From Ruminococcus sp. (GTDB lineage Bacteria; Bacillota; Clostridia; Oscillospirales; Ruminococcaceae): a stretch of DNA of 64,000 bases. This document shows, in pieces, positions 1 through 8,631 of this stretch; position 1 is the first letter of the stretch; each line of letters starts with the position of its first letter. The notes under the pieces were generated by a model, which had not been told where the DNA came from, did no database searches, and saw nothing but the letters and a program-made list of their open reading frames with translations. Position numbers and translations under genes: made by a program. Location of the stretch: the NCBI GenBank assembly GCA_017626015.1, contig JAGAJO010000001.1, positions 248,001 through 312,000 on the forward strand, given 5' to 3'.

Positions 1-183
1 GAGTCCTGCGCTGAAAAGAGCGGATCTTTTTTCAAACCACCTTGGCTCGTCAAAGCCGCATACGTTTCCTGCGCAGCCGCCTGCGTCGCAGATGACCACG
101 ATACCTCCAAGCTCGTACAGAACGGCTGCCGCTCCGGAGTTGTCGGGAGCGAAGGGAGAAATATATTTCAAAAGCTTTTTCAA
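1..183 (-). CDS. NifK-like nitrogenase component 1 protein, second copy (partial, 3' end outside window)
   Basis: The first 61 codons are visible and run off the left edge. The start is TTG at 183-181, chosen because an AAGGAGGG site at 193-200 lies 9 bases upstream; it overlaps the stop of the preceding NifD-like gene as TTGA. The N-terminus resembles the complete NifK-like protein at 2232-3389: both have a short Tyr-Glu-(Leu/Met)-Gly-Gly stretch, then a Gly-Cys motif (here Gly-Gly-Cys-Ala-Gly), then Asp-Glu-Pro-Arg-Trp. In nitrogenase-type beta subunits a Cys in this area helps bind the P-cluster-like Fe-S centre. It would pair with the NifD-like protein at 180-1481. Family is supported by paralogy with the complete copy; function is unknown. 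Confidence 0.8.
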   Translation of the reverse strand, partial: MKKLLKYISPFAPDNSGAAAVLYELGGIVVICDAGGCAGNVCGFDEPRWFEKRSALFSAGL

Positions 184-1481
184 CGGTTTGTACCCTCCTT
201 AAAGTCCGTAAGAGCCTTGTCGAGTCTTTCAAACAGTCTGATAACGCCGCAGTAGCCGAAGGGCTGCTCCTCCTCGGAAAATTCTATGCCTGCCTTACCG
301 GCGTGGTAGTAAAGTGCGTCGCTGCCGATAACTGCGTCTATATCCTCTCCGCCGTTATAATAAAGCATGGTCGGGGACAGATTTGAGAAGATCCTTGTTT
401 TCGGGGACAGGCTTGCTATCTTCTTCACGAATACGAAGTTGCGTTCTCCCACGGTGCCGTAGATCTCTGCGACCTTAAAGCCGAAGCGGATAAGAGCGAG
501 GGAAAGTTCAAAGCTGTCGGCGTTGAGACATTCTCCCACCGCAAAGGAAAGACTGCCGTACTTTTCCCTGAAATCCTCCGCCGCCTTTGTTGCTTCACGG
601 TAATATTCGCTGTCGTCAAGCTCTGCGCCGATAGCCTGCCCAAGAAGTCTGTACTGGTTATGTATCTTATCCGGCTGATACATTCTCAGCAGCTCTATAC
701 TCGGCATTCCCAGGGATCTTTCTATTTCCTGAGCGGCATATCTTGCCTCGGGATTAAGAACAAGGCTGAAATTAGCTACGGAGATCTGCGAATATTCTTC
801 AAAGGTTTTGCAGCGGGCAAGCTCGTGGATCTTTTTTATCCCCGCCGATCTGAGCAGCCGGTAGATCTCGCAGCCGTCGTCAAGAGGAGAAAAATATCCC
901 ATGACCGCACATTCGTCGGCAGCTCTTTTCTGTGGTTTCAGCAGAGAATAAACGGACTTTCTCACCGCAGCCATAGGCGGCAGCTTTTTTTCTCTGGTAA
1001 GTGCGTACATATAGCAGGGAACGGCGGGAACACCGGTATATTCCCCGCATCTGCGGCAGACCCTTTCCATATCGGTGCCCAGAAGAGCGTCAACGCAGGT
1101 TATGCATATCATTATTGCCGAAGGCGTATAGTCAAGCTCTTCGCAGATCTCTCTTGCGGCTTCGGGGATCTTTGTAAGATGTCTGCCCGTAACAATGTCG
1201 GTGTCGTCCAGCAGCAGATAAAAAAACCTTTCGTTGTACCCAAGCTCGTTTAGCAGCGCAGTATTTCTTCCGCAGCAGGCAGGGGAGACCAGCAGCATGA
1301 CCGAGCCGGGTATCGCAAGCCCTGCACGTTTTACTCCGAAGCCCTTTGCTCCTGGGGAATTAAACGCCAGCGTTGCAGGTGAGCTGTATATCAGATGCTT
1401 TGCCGACAAAAGCTCCTCGGGGATATTGCTACTTCCCCTTTCTGCAAGCTCCGCCGCAGTTATATAAAAAGCCTTATTCAT
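180..1481 (-). CDS. NifD-like nitrogenase component 1 protein, second copy
   Basis: 433 residues. The start ATG at 1481 was chosen over an upstream in-frame extension because it overlaps the NifH-like stop by 8 bases and has a GAGGGAG site in front. Visible Fe-S ligand candidates are Cys69-Cys70 in a Pro-Ala-Cys-Cys-Gly-Arg-Asn motif and Cys129 in Thr-Cys-(x)5-Gly-Thr-Asp, placed like the NifD P-cluster cysteine near a Gly-Asp-Asp. It shares a Tyr-Ser-Leu-Leu-Lys-Pro segment with the NifD-like protein at 3386-4705, so the two look paralogous. Known relatives of this superfamily reduce N2, protochlorophyllide, Ni-sirohydrochlorin or thioethers. I cannot assign a substrate. Confidence 0.85.
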   Translation of the reverse strand: MNKAFYITAAELAERGSSNIPEELLSAKHLIYSSPATLAFNSPGAKGFGVKRAGLAIPGSVMLLVSPACCGRNTALLNELGYNERFFYLLLDDTDIVTGRHLTKIPEAAREICEELDYTPSAIMICITCVDALLGTDMERVCRRCGEYTGVPAVPCYMYALTREKKLPPMAAVRKSVYSLLKPQKRAADECAVMGYFSPLDDGCEIYRLLRSAGIKKIHELARCKTFEEYSQISVANFSLVLNPEARYAAQEIERSLGMPSIELLRMYQPDKIHNQYRLLGQAIGAELDDSEYYREATKAAEDFREKYGSLSFAVGECLNADSFELSLALIRFGFKVAEIYGTVGERNFVFVKKIASLSPKTRIFSNLSPTMLYYNGGEDIDAVIGSDALYYHAGKAGIEFSEEEQPFGYCGVIRLFERLDKALTDFKEGTNR

Positions 1482-2235
1482 TTTTATCTCCCTCAAGGAG
1501 CTTAAGCGCAAGCTCCGTAAATCTTTTAGCCGCTTCGCACCCGGGCGCTCCCTCAATGACCGTTTTGCCCATATCCTCACATCTTATTATGTCATCGGAA
1601 CGCGGTATGTCCGCAGCGATCTCCAGTCCCGCCTTTTCTGCGAAGGCTCTGACCTTCTGCTCCTCGTTTTCGACGCTGCGGCGGTTGAGAATGATACCTC
1701 TGACCTTGGCATAGCTTCTGTCCTCAAAATTTTTTACGGCGCTGTTTATGTTGTTTGCAGCGTAAAGAGCCATTTTCTCTCCCGAGGTCACGATAAGCAC
1801 GTCTGTGGCATAGCCCTCTCTTATGGGGGCGGCAAAACCTCCGCAGACTACGTCTCCCAGAACGTCGTAAAGTACCACATCGGGGCGGTATTTTTCAAAA
1901 AGCCTCAGATCCTCCAGCAGACTGAAGGTCGTGATTATTCCTCTGCCTGCGCAGCCGAGACCAGGGGTAGGACCTCCCGTTTCGATACACAGTATGCCGC
2001 CGTAGCCGACTTTTGAGATCTCCTCTACCGATCCGGGCTCGTCGTCATGCTCACGCAGATAGTTCATTACCGGGGTAACGGGCGTTCCTCCCAGCAGATT
2101 TATTGTTGAATCCGCCTTGGGGTCGCAGCCTATCTGTATGACCCTTTTTCCCATTTTTGCAAAAGCTGCCGCAAGGTTTGCGGTACAGGTGGATTTTCCT
2201 ATTCCGCCTTTGCCGTAAATCGCTAGTTTTATCAT
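1474..2235 (-). CDS. NifH-like ATP-dependent reductase, second copy
   Basis: 253 residues, slightly shorter than classical NifH. The start ATG at 2235 overlaps the previous stop as ATGA; a longer in-frame ORF exists but it runs through the upstream gene. The P-loop GKGGIGKST is at residues 8-16, followed by the GCDPKADST motif. The two residues that hold the bridging [4Fe-4S] cluster in NifH are present: Cys95 in GLGCAGRG and Cys131 in [10 protein letters not shown]. By family knowledge it would be a homodimer passing electrons to a component 1 protein with ATP hydrolysis; the natural partners are the D and K proteins just downstream. It is homologous to the copy at 4698-5468. Confidence 0.92.
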   Translation of the reverse strand: MIKLAIYGKGGIGKSTCTANLAAAFAKMGKRVIQIGCDPKADSTINLLGGTPVTPVMNYLREHDDEPGSVEEISKVGYGGILCIETGGPTPGLGCAGRGIITTFSLLEDLRLFEKYRPDVVLYDVLGDVVCGGFAAPIREGYATDVLIVTSGEKMALYAANNINSAVKNFEDRSYAKVRGIILNRRSVENEEQKVRAFAEKAGLEIAADIPRSDDIIRCEDMGKTVIEGAPGCEAAKRFTELALKLLEGDKNE

Positions 2236-3389
2236 ATATCCTTCTCCTTGAGATTCTCCTTGAGATTTCGGTTTATAAGATCGGGTATGCTTTTTCTGAA
2301 GCATCTTCCCGAGAACGCTTCGCTGGGCAGACTGAAAAATCTGCTTTCCTTCGGGCATATCGGCTTGTAGAGCGGGTCTGCGATAACGCCGTCTATTTCG
2401 TTTTCCGTAAGGGCTGAGCGTATCCCCTTTTCTGCGGATACAGTCAGATCTCCCTCCGCTGCGGCACGTTCGTCATGATCCAGCGGACAGATAACACGGC
2501 TGCTTTTTCCTTTCTCCAGCATTATCGCCGCGGCCAGAGAGCCTGAAAAAACGCTTTCTCCGATGATCTGAAGCCCTTCGCTGTCGGTTTTTCTGTCTGC
2601 GCAGGGGAAAAGGGTAAGTCCCTCCTGAGCGGCTGTCCACAGGCTTTCCGCAAGCCGTGCGGAGAATTTCTTGCCTATGGGTACTCCGCAGACGTAGGGT
2701 ATGCCAAAGCGGGAAAGCATATATTCCGCAGCCGCAATTCCGCAGTGGGATACCACAAGATTTACTCTTGCCGAGTCGGCATTTTTTATTTCCTCCAGGG
2801 TCCCGCCCATACCTATCCTTGAGGAGATCCCGAAGCCGCATTCCGTCAGCCAGTTTTCAATTGATTCCGCCGAGCCGTTTACGGAAAAGTCCAGCGGAGT
2901 AGCTCCCACTATATTAACGCCTATGCCTTTGGTTTTGGGACATTGGGAAACAAACGTCTCCGCAGCGGCTCTGAATGCCTCTGATGCTCCCGCAGTATAG
3001 GAGTGCATACCGTCAGTGTGGAGAGCCAGCGTTTTTATTCCCGAACGGTCTTGTATCTCCCTTGCAATAGCGTCGAAATCGGTGCCTGTCATCATGGGCA
3101 TGGGAGATCCGCATATTGCGATAAACTTCGGATCAAGCTCTGCGGCGGCAGTGCATACGTCGTCTACCAGCCGCTGGTCATTTCCCATTACCGAGTCTAT
3201 TTCCGTCAGACCGGAAATATATATCATGGATCTTTTATCATACCATCTCGGCTCGTCATGGGTGGAATATGTGGAATTGCAGCCCGATGCATCGTGTACA
3301 ACGATCATTCCGCCCATTTCATAAAGAGCCGAGCATACTCCCGCAGTGTCCGCAGCGTAGCATGAAATTATTCTTGCGTAATTTTTCAT
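2232..3389 (-). CDS. NifK-like nitrogenase component 1 protein, first copy
   Basis: 385 residues, shorter than classical NifK. The start at 3389 overlaps the NifD-like stop as ATGA, and the stop overlaps the next NifH-like start in the same way, pointing to translational coupling. Candidate cluster ligands are Cys10, Cys19, Cys37 (Ser-Gly-Cys-Asn) and Cys93 (Ile-Cys-Gly-Ser), with Gly-Thr-Asp 9-11 residues after Cys93, the arrangement seen around the NifK P-cluster cysteine. The C-terminal 40 residues are charged and carry a cysteine in Pro-Ile-Cys-Pro. Substrate unknown; nitrogenase component 1 superfamily membership is the supported claim. Confidence 0.87.
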   Translation of the reverse strand: MKNYARIISCYAADTAGVCSALYEMGGMIVVHDASGCNSTYSTHDEPRWYDKRSMIYISGLTEIDSVMGNDQRLVDDVCTAAAELDPKFIAICGSPMPMMTGTDFDAIAREIQDRSGIKTLALHTDGMHSYTAGASEAFRAAAETFVSQCPKTKGIGVNIVGATPLDFSVNGSAESIENWLTECGFGISSRIGMGGTLEEIKNADSARVNLVVSHCGIAAAEYMLSRFGIPYVCGVPIGKKFSARLAESLWTAAQEGLTLFPCADRKTDSEGLQIIGESVFSGSLAAAIMLEKGKSSRVICPLDHDERAAAEGDLTVSAEKGIRSALTENEIDGVIADPLYKPICPKESRFFSLPSEAFSGRCFRKSIPDLINRNLKENLKEKDI

Positions 3390-4705
3390 AAGCAGGATTC
3401 ACACCCCAGTCCTTTCAGTCTTATGATCTCCCGCCTTGCTTTGGGATGAAGATATGCGTCTTCCATAAGTCCGGCAAGAGCGCATATTCCCGCAAAGCCG
3501 TAAAATCCACCGCCTGAAACTATGTTCACAAAATAGTCTGTAGCACAGTAGTAAGCTGCCTTCTGACCTACTGCGAGGATCTTTTCTTCCGGTGCAAGCT
3601 CCGGAGCGCATAGCATTTTCGCATTCACAGCCGAACGTATCTCGATATCCGGAAAGTCTTTTTTCAGGCTGTCGAACGCCCCCTTGTCCTCGGGATTTAC
3701 CGAGTCGGCAAAAATGTATCTGACCCGGAATCCGTGTCTGCACAGAAGCTCGGCGAAGCCGAAGGGTCTTGAAACAGCTGTGAAATCCACCGCTACGGCG
3801 GTATCGCCTATAAGCTCCCGTGCGGCTATCAGAGCGTCTTCGGCAGCACGTTCGTCTTCTGAAAGATCGGGAATGCTTATCCCCAGTGTTTTGCACAGCA
3901 GACTGTAATTTCTGCGTATCTCCTCATAGTCAAAGCTGACGGGCAGGTAAAGATGCTTTGTTCCCAGTCTGCGCTCGAGACTGTCTCCAGCAGGCTTTGC
4001 ATTGGGGAGATATGTTATGTTTACTGCGCTTTCAGCCATACTGAGATACTCGTCGTAGGTTTCGCACAGCGTTATATCCCGCAGACGGAGACCCGCTCCT
4101 CTGATGATCTTCACCAGCTCGGAATTTTCATCGGTGGGACGGTCGCACCCTATAATGCTTACCGATCTCGGGTCGGCTGGCAGCGGCTTCAGCAGCGAAT
4201 AGAGCTGCATACGCATTTTTGCGTCGGGCGAGATGGTTTTGCGCATTGTCGGCGCCATATAGCAGTCTGTGAAATCGATATCCGGGAAAAGCTCTCTCAG
4301 ACCAGTAAGGATAGTTTCAAAATCACATCCCGCAAAAAGATGCATACAGCTGAGAAAGATCAGGATCGCTCTGGGCTTTTTGGGAAGCTCTCGAATAATT
4401 TCAGCGGCTCCGTCGATAATGTCCGTTTCAAGCGTTCCCTCGAACATATCTCTTTCCTCCAGAGCTATCCAGCTCATTCTGTCTGCGGCGTTCATTTCGG
4501 CAGCCGTCAGGATAACTCCTCTCAGACAGCCCTGAGCGCAGGCAAAGATCTGATGTGACTGGGGTATGAGCATACCCGTATGAACGATGTTCCATACCCC
4601 TCTGGCGGGGGGGTTGTATTCAAGTCCCGAACGGAAAGGCTCGGGATAAGCGGCGTCCCGGATCTTCACCGCCGCAGGATTTTCTCCGTAAAGATCCTTA
4701 AGCAT
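3386..4705 (-). CDS. NifD-like nitrogenase component 1 protein, first copy
   Basis: 439 residues from ATG 4705, which overlaps the NifH-like stop by 8 bases and lies 8 bases after GGGGGCGG; an in-frame GTG at 4714 is less well placed. Cluster-ligand candidates are Cys56 and Cys60 (Phe-Ala-Cys-Ala-Gln-Gly-Cys) and Cys120 (Ser-Cys-Met-His), in positions comparable to the Fe-S ligands of NifD-type subunits. It resembles the second NifD-like protein (180-1481) in the Cys-Tyr-Met and Tyr-Ser-Leu-Leu-Lys-Pro region but uses a different cysteine pattern. The two D proteins may therefore hold different cofactors or act on different substrates. I could not place equivalents of the FeMo-cofactor ligands. 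Confidence 0.86.
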   Translation of the reverse strand: MLKDLYGENPAAVKIRDAAYPEPFRSGLEYNPPARGVWNIVHTGMLIPQSHQIFACAQGCLRGVILTAAEMNAADRMSWIALEERDMFEGTLETDIIDGAAEIIRELPKKPRAILIFLSCMHLFAGCDFETILTGLRELFPDIDFTDCYMAPTMRKTISPDAKMRMQLYSLLKPLPADPRSVSIIGCDRPTDENSELVKIIRGAGLRLRDITLCETYDEYLSMAESAVNITYLPNAKPAGDSLERRLGTKHLYLPVSFDYEEIRRNYSLLCKTLGISIPDLSEDERAAEDALIAARELIGDTAVAVDFTAVSRPFGFAELLCRHGFRVRYIFADSVNPEDKGAFDSLKKDFPDIEIRSAVNAKMLCAPELAPEEKILAVGQKAAYYCATDYFVNIVSGGGFYGFAGICALAGLMEDAYLHPKARREIIRLKGLGCESCL

Positions 4706-5468
4706 TTTTATCACCGCCCCCGCAGATCCTCAGCACAGTGTCCGCCAGCTCCTCAAACTGCTTTGCGGAAGCGCTTCCGGGGAAAGCCTCAACAACAGTT
4801 ACGCCCTTTTCGTCAGCGAGGGAAATATCCTCGGATCTGTCGATCACACCAATGATATCAGTTTTGAAATCCTCGGCAAGTTCTTTTACCGACTGCTCCT
4901 CGTCCCTGACGTTTCTGCGGTTGAGTATTATTCCTCCCAGTGAAGCGTAGCCTCTTCCCTTGAAGCTTTCCACCGCCATACAGATGTTGGCAGCCGCATA
5001 ACGGGACATTTTTTCTCCTGACGTCACAACGAATACCTTATCGGCAAAGCCCTTTCTCATGGGCATGGAAAATCCTCCGCATACAACGTCGCCAAGCACG
5101 TCGTAAATGACTATATCCGGCTTGTATACCTCGTAGGCTCCCTTTTTCTCCAGTGTTTCCAGCGCTGCGATTATACCTCTTCCTGCGCAGCCAAGTCCCG
5201 GAACGGGACCTCCCGCTTCAACACAGCAGACTCCGCTGCGGCTTTCAGTGACCATATCCGACAGGGAGATCGCATCTCCCCGTTCTCTTATAAGCTCCAG
5301 CACGGTGGGGATCCTGTCTCCTCCGTGGAGCAGTGCGGTGGAATCAGCCTTTGGGTCGCAGCCTATCTGCATTACCTTTAATCCTTTTTTTGCGAAAGCC
5401 GCAGATAGATTGGATGACGAGGTGGATTTTCCGATCCCGCCCTTGCCGTATATTGCAAGCTTTATCAT
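4698..5468 (-). CDS. NifH-like ATP-dependent reductase, first copy
   Basis: 256 residues. The start ATG at 5468 overlaps the hydE stop as ATGA. The P-loop GKGGIGKST is at residues 8-16, GCDPKADST at 36-44, Cys94 in GLGCAGRG and Cys130 in [10 protein letters not shown]; together these give the nucleotide site and the [4Fe-4S] ligands of NifH. It is expected to be a cytosolic homodimer delivering low-potential electrons to the D/K pair encoded next. Its direct coupling to hydE is unusual. A ParA/MinD-type ATPase is excluded by the paired cysteines. Which of the two component 1 pairs it serves cannot be told from sequence. Confidence 0.93.
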   Translation of the reverse strand: MIKLAIYGKGGIGKSTSSSNLSAAFAKKGLKVMQIGCDPKADSTALLHGGDRIPTVLELIRERGDAISLSDMVTESRSGVCCVEAGGPVPGLGCAGRGIIAALETLEKKGAYEVYKPDIVIYDVLGDVVCGGFSMPMRKGFADKVFVVTSGEKMSRYAAANICMAVESFKGRGYASLGGIILNRRNVRDEEQSVKELAEDFKTDIIGVIDRSEDISLADEKGVTVVEAFPGSASAKQFEELADTVLRICGGGDKNA

Positions 5469-6523
5469 TTTAATGCCCTCCGTTCCTGCCAGTCTCCTCT
5501 GCCGATAACCAGCTCATATCCTATGGATCTCATTCGCTCCTCCAGACAATGCCTGCATTGAGCCGATTCGTCCCCTGTACATATTTTATTGTCGTACAGC
5601 ATATATTTTTTCCTCACAGCCAGAGGGGAAAGGTTAGGCATGATAACGTTTGCTCCTGCCAGAACCCCTTCCTCCCGTCCTCTGGGATCTATAGTTCCTA
5701 AAGCCGTAGTCGCAGGCAGCAGGACCTCGGGCAGCATTATCCTGCAAAGGCTGAGAAGAAACAGCGTCAGCTTATACGAGCCTGCCGTCTTGTCTCTGAA
5801 GGGAGTGTCCTTATGGGGAATAAAGGGTCCTATGCCTATCATGTGGGGCTGAAACTCCTCAAAGAAAAGCATATCCTTTGCTATACATTCCGCCGTCTGA
5901 TAGGGAGAGCCTACCATAATGCCCGCTCCCGTCTGATAACCCAGGGACTTTAGATCACGCAGGCACTTCATTCTATGCTCCCACGACATTTCGGCAGGGT
6001 GAAGCTTGCCGTAATGCTCCCTGTCGGCAGTTTCGTGTCTAAGTAAATATCTGTCCGCTCCCGCATCACGCAGAAGCTTGTATTCGCCGTATTCAAGCTC
6101 TCCCACGGAAAGGGTAACGGCGCAGTCCGGGTAGGAGAGTTTTATTTTCCTTACGATATCCGCAAGTCTGTCCGATGTAAAGAACGCATCCTCGCCGCTT
6201 TGCAGCACAAAGGTGCGGAACCCAAAGGAATAGCCCTCTGCACAGCATTCAAGTATCTCGTCCTCGGTAAGCCTGTACCGTGAAAGCGCTGTGTTGGATC
6301 TTCTTATGCCGCAGTATAAGCAGTCGTTTCTGCATATATTTGAAAACTCCACAATGCCCCTGATATAAATTTTTCTGCCGAAGATCCCTGTTGAGATATT
6401 TCTCGCTTTTTCGGCTGCATAGGCTCTGTCATCATCGGAGTATTCGGTAAGCAGCCTCACCCAAAGCTCCTTCGGAAGGGATCTTTCAGCGCTGAGCCTG
6501 TCGATAATTTCTCTGTTATTCAT
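5465..6523 (-). CDS. hydE: [FeFe]-hydrogenase maturase HydE-type radical SAM enzyme
   Basis: 352 residues, the normal HydE length. The radical SAM cluster motif is Cys64-x3-Cys68-x2-Cys71 in an Asn-Ile-Cys-Arg-Asn-Asp-Cys context. A second C-terminal set, Cys315-x7-Cys323-x2-Cys326, has the spacing of the auxiliary cluster site of HydE. HydE acts in building the H-cluster di-iron subsite. The start at 6523 overlaps the hydF stop as ATGA and the stop overlaps nifH-like as ATGA, so hydF, hydE and the nitrogenase-like genes are one translational unit. BioB/PylB-type relatives are less likely because of the hydF neighbour and the second cysteine triplet. Confidence 0.92.
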   Translation of the reverse strand: MNNREIIDRLSAERSLPKELWVRLLTEYSDDDRAYAAEKARNISTGIFGRKIYIRGIVEFSNICRNDCLYCGIRRSNTALSRYRLTEDEILECCAEGYSFGFRTFVLQSGEDAFFTSDRLADIVRKIKLSYPDCAVTLSVGELEYGEYKLLRDAGADRYLLRHETADREHYGKLHPAEMSWEHRMKCLRDLKSLGYQTGAGIMVGSPYQTAECIAKDMLFFEEFQPHMIGIGPFIPHKDTPFRDKTAGSYKLTLFLLSLCRIMLPEVLLPATTALGTIDPRGREEGVLAGANVIMPNLSPLAVRKKYMLYDNKICTGDESAQCRHCLEERMRSIGYELVIGRGDWQERRALK

Positions 6524-7734
6524 ATCTTTTCAGCCTCTGTAAAGCTTTTAAGCTCAGGCAGCATACTTACTGTTCTGCCTAGTATGCCGTTCATATATGC
6601 TATAGCTATGCCATAGTTGGTAAAGGGTACTCCGCTGTCGACCGCAGTTTTCATGCGGTATCTCATTTCCCGTTCGTTGAGCATACAGCCTCCGCAGTGT
6701 ATCACAAGGGAATATTCCGACAGCTCCTCGGGGAAATCACGTCCGGAGGAAAGGGATATCTCAAAGCTTTTACCTGTGAATTTTTTCAGCAGTGCGGGAA
6801 GCTTGACGCTTCCGATATCTCCGCACTGTCTGTGGTGAGTGCAGCCCTCGGATATAAGCACCTTGTCTCCGTCTTTGAGCCGGCTGATCGCTGCGGCTCC
6901 TTCGGCAGCCGTTTTCAGGAAGCCCTTGTATCTTGCCATAAGTATGGAAAACGATGTCAGAGGGATATCCTCGGGAGTATCCCTGCTGACGGCTGCAAAC
7001 GCCTGGCTGTCCGTTATAACGAGAGCGGGCTTTTCTTTAAGTCTGCCGAGCATAGTTTTCAGCTCGGTCTCCCTGACTACTACGGCGCAGGCTCTGCTGT
7101 CAAGAATGTCTCTTAATGTCTGCTGCTGAGGGAGGATAAGTCTGCCCTTCGGAGCAGCGAGATCGATAGGGGTGACAAGAACAACAGTGTCCTCCGCATT
7201 TATAAGATCTCCCACAATACGTTTGTCACGGTCTGACTGCTTTATTATGCGGGCGATCTTTTCTCTCAGCTCGTTTATGTTGAAATTATTCTTTGCACTT
7301 ACATATATTTCATTATCCGCAGCTTCGGGAGGAGTCTCCGTCAGGTCGCATTTGCTGCGGGCAACGATATACGGTATCTCCTTGCTTTCAAAAAGAGAAA
7401 TAAGCTCCTTCTCGCATTCGCCAAGCTCCGAGGAGGAGTCGGCAACAAGGACTGCTGCGTCGGTGCGGTTAAGGACCTGCTTTGTCCGTCTGACCCGCAT
7501 TTCACCCAGTTCTCCCACATCGTCGTAGCCGGGGGTGTCGATAATGACCACAGGTCCCATAGGGAGAATTTCCATAGCCTTTACGACCGGGTCGGTGGTA
7601 GTTCCTGCCGTGTCGGAAACCACCGCAAGCTCCTGATTTGTTACCGCATTGACGATACTGGATTTTCCCGCATTGCGTCTGCCGAAAAATCCGATGTGAA
7701 CTCTGTCGCCGGACGGCATATCGTTAAGTCCCAT
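6520..7734 (-). CDS. hydF: [FeFe]-hydrogenase maturation GTPase HydF
   Basis: 404 residues from ATG 7734, chosen because AAGGAGG lies just upstream; an in-frame extension to 7848 has no support. The N-terminal GTPase domain shows the P-loop at residues 18-25 (Gly-Arg-Arg-Asn-Ala-Gly-Lys-Ser) and Asp-Thr-Pro-Gly-Tyr-Asp-Asp. The C-terminal scaffold domain has Cys298-x-His300 and, 45 residues on, His346-Cys347-x2-Cys350, the CxH...HCxxC signature of the HydF [4Fe-4S] site. HydF carries the di-iron subcluster and hands it to apo-hydrogenase. It heads the hydF-hydE-nifHDK-like block. Confidence 0.94.
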   Translation of the reverse strand: MGLNDMPSGDRVHIGFFGRRNAGKSSIVNAVTNQELAVVSDTAGTTTDPVVKAMEILPMGPVVIIDTPGYDDVGELGEMRVRRTKQVLNRTDAAVLVADSSSELGECEKELISLFESKEIPYIVARSKCDLTETPPEAADNEIYVSAKNNFNINELREKIARIIKQSDRDKRIVGDLINAEDTVVLVTPIDLAAPKGRLILPQQQTLRDILDSRACAVVVRETELKTMLGRLKEKPALVITDSQAFAAVSRDTPEDIPLTSFSILMARYKGFLKTAAEGAAAISRLKDGDKVLISEGCTHHRQCGDIGSVKLPALLKKFTGKSFEISLSSGRDFPEELSEYSLVIHCGGCMLNEREMRYRMKTAVDSGVPFTNYGIAIAYMNGILGRTVSMLPELKSFTEAEKI

Positions 7735-7759
7735 TTTATTTTCCTCCTTCATTATAAAT

Positions 7760-7799
7760 AAAAAAGCACAGATCATCTCCTCCGAGGATATGACTGTGC
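7760..7799 (-). terminator. Terminator-like hairpin in front of hydF (possible attenuator)
   Basis: On the minus strand a stem GCACAG/CTGTGC at 7794-7799 and 7766-7771, extended by further pairing (TCAT/ATGA and CCTC/GAGG), is followed by a run of T at 7760-7765. It lies about 25 bases upstream of the hydF start codon and downstream of the TM1266-type gene, in the direction of transcription. It may end part of the transcripts or act as a regulated attenuator. The base pairing is seen directly; the role is inference. Confidence 0.6.
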
Positions 7800-7905
7800 A
7801 TATAAACGCATTTATGCGAAACCGCATTTTCAGCGTCAGACTTATCATACTTCCGCCTCAAAAAAATTTTGGCGTCAGGAGATATTTATTTGATATTCTG
7901 TTTTC

Positions 7906-8068
7906 AAGGCAACACCGCACAGAGATTGTGCGGCAGATGCGCAGTCAGATTTTTCGTCAGATTGTACAGAAACGACGCAGGAATACTGTCGTATTTCAAG
8001 GAGTTTCTGCGCGATATGACGGAAAAGAAGCAAGCAGATGACGTGCAATCTCTGTGCGGTGTTGCCTT
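7906..8068. repeat. MITE-like palindromic repeat, family B copy 1
   Basis: A 163-base element with perfect 23-base terminal inverted repeats (7906-7928 and 8046-8068) beginning AAGGCAACACCGCAC. The inner part contains GTCAGATT, CGACGCAGG and GATATGACGGAAAA blocks shared with the copy at 60419-60618. Its right end overlaps the TAA stop of the TM1266-type gene (8067-8069). It encodes no transposase. It fills most of the space between that gene and hydF. Confidence 0.85.
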
Positions 8069-8306
8069 AATAATACAGCGTTTTTGCCGTTACGTCCTCC
8101 AGCCTGCCTATTTTTCCCGCCAGGCTGTTTATTTTATCCTGCGGGGCGTCTATAGCCACGCTTATGATATTCACTCCCCTGTTTCTATAGGGAACGCCCA
8201 TTCGTCCGATTATATATTCGCCGTATTCGTGCAGAACGGAGTTTATTTTTTCCGCCGACCGGCTGCCTTCGGCTATTATAGCTATTACCGCCACTCTGGT
8301 TTCCAT
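8067..8306 (-). CDS. TM1266-family putative iron-only hydrogenase system regulator
   Basis: 79 residues, matching in length and pattern the small ACT-like proteins annotated as iron-only hydrogenase system regulator (TM1266 family), which are commonly found with hydE/hydF/hydG. Supporting stretches are Arg-Val-Ala-Val-Ile at the N-terminus, the His-Glu-Tyr-Gly-Glu-Tyr-Ile centre and the Ile-Ser-Val-Ala-Ile-Asp-Ala-Pro strand. A GGAGG site precedes ATG 8306, and a consensus promoter lies at 8350-8378. It is probably the first gene of the hydFE-nifHDK-like transcript, separated from hydF by a family B repeat whose end overlaps its stop codon. Actual regulatory activity is not established by the sequence. 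Confidence 0.8.
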   Translation of the reverse strand: METRVAVIAIIAEGSRSAEKINSVLHEYGEYIIGRMGVPYRNRGVNIISVAIDAPQDKINSLAGKIGRLEDVTAKTLYY

Positions 8307-8349
8307 TGCCGAACCTTCCTCCGATATTTTAGCTGTTTAGTATATTTAA

Positions 8350-8378
8350 ATGATATCATATTTTCTCCGAAATGTCAA
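8350..8378 (-). promoter_or_regulatory. Promoter of the TM1266-hydFE-nifHDK-like operon
   Basis: On the minus strand TTGACA (8373-8378), a 17-base spacer and TATCAT (8350-8355) stand about 45-70 bases upstream of the start codon at 8306. No further minus-strand promoter of similar quality was noticed before hydF. Confidence 0.75.
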
Positions 8379-8389
8379 TCGTATGATGC

Positions 8390-8530
8390 AGCCGGTAAAT
8401 TAATTTTAGAGAGAAGCATAATTGTGTTTGGAATACAGATGTCTGAGTTGTACTTTCCCCGTCGTACGGCGGGGAAAGGACAACAAATATATACAAAGCT
8501 TTTGTCAGATATTTTGAAAATTGATCTCTG
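8390..8530. repeat. Palindromic repeat, family C copy 1
   Basis: The centre is a hairpin (about 8448-8482) with a GTACTTTCCCCGTCGTACGG arm and a GGGGAAAGGAC arm, followed by ACAACAAATATATACAAA and TTTTGTCAGATATTTT. The same series of blocks occurs at 44118-44284. The outer ends are AT-rich imperfect inverted repeats, so the limits given are approximate. It lies between two divergent promoters. Confidence 0.65.
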
Positions 8531-8558
8531 CGGAAGCCGGATAACAGGTTAGTTATTC

Positions 8559-8588
8559 TTGACAATGGCAGTGAATGTGTGCTATACT
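8559..8588 (+). promoter_or_regulatory. Promoter of the NatAB-type transporter genes
   Basis: TTGACA at 8559-8564, an 18-base spacer and TATACT at 8583-8588, about 44 bases upstream of the start codon at 8632. Confidence 0.75.
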
Positions 8589-8631
8589 CTATTTACTGAC
8601 TGATCAGGCGGAACAGAAAGGAGAGAGGCTT

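Noticed and set aside
50-232. Arg-rich minus-strand ORF overlapping the NifK-like and NifD-like genes
   Set aside because: It is a shadow frame; the minus-strand TTG gene at 183 with a ribosome site and nitrogenase-like motifs explains this part.
3399-3896. 165-codon minus-strand ORF within the first NifD-like gene
   Set aside because: Composition is Arg/Ser/Cys-rich as in an out-of-frame reading, and the overlapping gene has clear family motifs.
1-7734. Conventional N2-fixing nif cluster
   Set aside because: No nifB, nifE or nifN is seen, the D and K proteins are short, and the ligands of the FeMo cofactor could not be placed; the proteins are only nitrogenase-like.
7869-8552. 227-codon plus-strand ORF across the family B repeat and TM1266 gene
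   Set aside because: It reads through repeats and opposite to a better supported gene; no start signal.
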